A stretch of 6,781 nucleotides of DNA from Syntrophomonadaceae bacterium (GTDB taxonomy: Bacteria; Bacillota_D; Dethiobacteria; DTU022): NCBI GenBank assembly GCA_003562605.1, contig PWUG01000397.1, positions 1-6,781 of the forward strand, in the 5' to 3' direction. This document shows, in pieces, positions 6,443 to 6,781 of the stretch (within the stretch, counting starts at the first letter, position 1; each line of letters opens with the position of its first letter). Under the pieces are notes generated by a model that was not told the origin of the DNA, did no database searches, and worked only from the letters and a program-made list of their open reading frames with translations. The translations under genes were made by a program, and so were the position numbers.

Positions 6443-6781
6443 TTAACGATCAAAATAGATGCTTTTGCCGGTCGCCGAAATGGGCACGCCGATTGCCACT
6501 TCGCCCTTGATCATTCCGGCGCGAAGGGCGGCGACTCCGATCCTGTACATGATGCGGTTGTCGGCATTAAAAAGTGATGCTGTTTTAACTGCTGAGCCTA
6601 AGGCAATGCCCAGGTCGACCAGGCGCCAGGAGCAAAGCGGTCCCCTGAACTCGGGTCCTTCTTTTAAATTAGCCTCCATTTCAGCACAGGTATCGAAACC
6701 GCAGGCCCCGCAGTCCAAGCCGAGATAGACCGGTTTGAGGGAGGCCAACTCTCCTCCACTTAAGACTTTGAGCTCGATATA
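6443..6781 (-). CDS. DUF2148 ferredoxin-like protein, C-terminal part
   Basis: The minus-strand frame is open from the window edge (6781) to TAA at 6445-6443, giving 112 visible residues. The N-terminal part lies outside the window. The TTG at 6748 is probably internal, because the frame stays open through YIELKVLSGGEL before it. Cysteines C24, C27, C32 and C50 (numbered from the edge) form CX2CX4CX17C within CGACGFDTC and RGPLC, consistent with a [4Fe-4S] cluster. The region DLGIALGSAVKTAS, then DNRIMYRIGVAA, then GVPISATGKSIYFDR at the end is the hallmark of DUF2148, a family of unknown function with a ferredoxin-like domain found mainly in anaerobes. Complete family members are about 180 residues, so about 70 residues are missing here. 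It is convergent with the M23 gene across 92 bases in which no strong terminator is visible. The reaction is unknown. Confidence 0.88.
   Translation of the reverse strand, partial: YIELKVLSGGELASLKPVYLGLDCGACGFDTCAEMEANLKEGPEFRGPLCSWRLVDLGIALGSAVKTASLFNADNRIMYRIGVAALRAGMIKGEVAIGVPISATGKSIYFDR

Noticed and set aside
6459..6728. Plus-strand frame opposite the DUF2148 gene
   Set aside because: It is antisense to a strongly conserved coding region with intact family motifs.

Overview
The window looks like chromosomal DNA from an anaerobic, Gram-positive member of the Firmicutes (Clostridia-like). This rests on strong AGGAGG-type ribosome binding sites, GTG and TTG starts, a CIRCE-controlled groES-groEL operon, a membrane-anchored G5/M23 cell-wall peptidase of a type common in Clostridia, a short-chain acyl-CoA dehydrogenase, and an iron-sulfur DUF2148 protein. 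The species cannot be named from the sequence alone.

Left part (1-1260): the 5' end of a DUF368 membrane protein runs leftward off the edge. DUF368 is the PopT-type undecaprenyl-phosphate translocase family. Diverging from it is a two-gene unit: a YfcE-type metallophosphoesterase, then a 60-residue cysteine-rich protein of unknown function. A hairpin at 1235-1256 probably ends this unit.

Centre (1264-3470): a housekeeping-type promoter and a CIRCE operator (HrcA target) precede groES and groEL, each with a near-perfect Shine-Dalgarno. A strong intrinsic terminator follows groEL. Abutting its T-tract is a perfect 31-bp inverted repeat with an 11-nt loop, each arm of which contains its own GTACAC/GTGTAC palindrome. 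This resembles a REPIN (paired inverted REP elements) and is the most unusual element in the window.

Right part (3507-6781): a good sigma-A-like promoter drives an apparently monocistronic acyl-CoA dehydrogenase that starts with TTG. Next comes a membrane-anchored peptidase with a G5 domain and a zinc-site-complete M23 (LytM) domain, containing a run of eight C. Facing it, and running off the right edge, is the C-terminal part of a DUF2148 ferredoxin-like protein with a CX2CX4CX17C cluster motif.

The genes do not form one obvious pathway. They read as independent housekeeping, stress, cell-envelope and energy-metabolism units. I see no phage, CRISPR, toxin-antitoxin or defence locus. The items most worth follow-up are the REPIN-like repeat, the 60-aa Cys-rich protein and the CIRCE variant with a 3-bp expansion.
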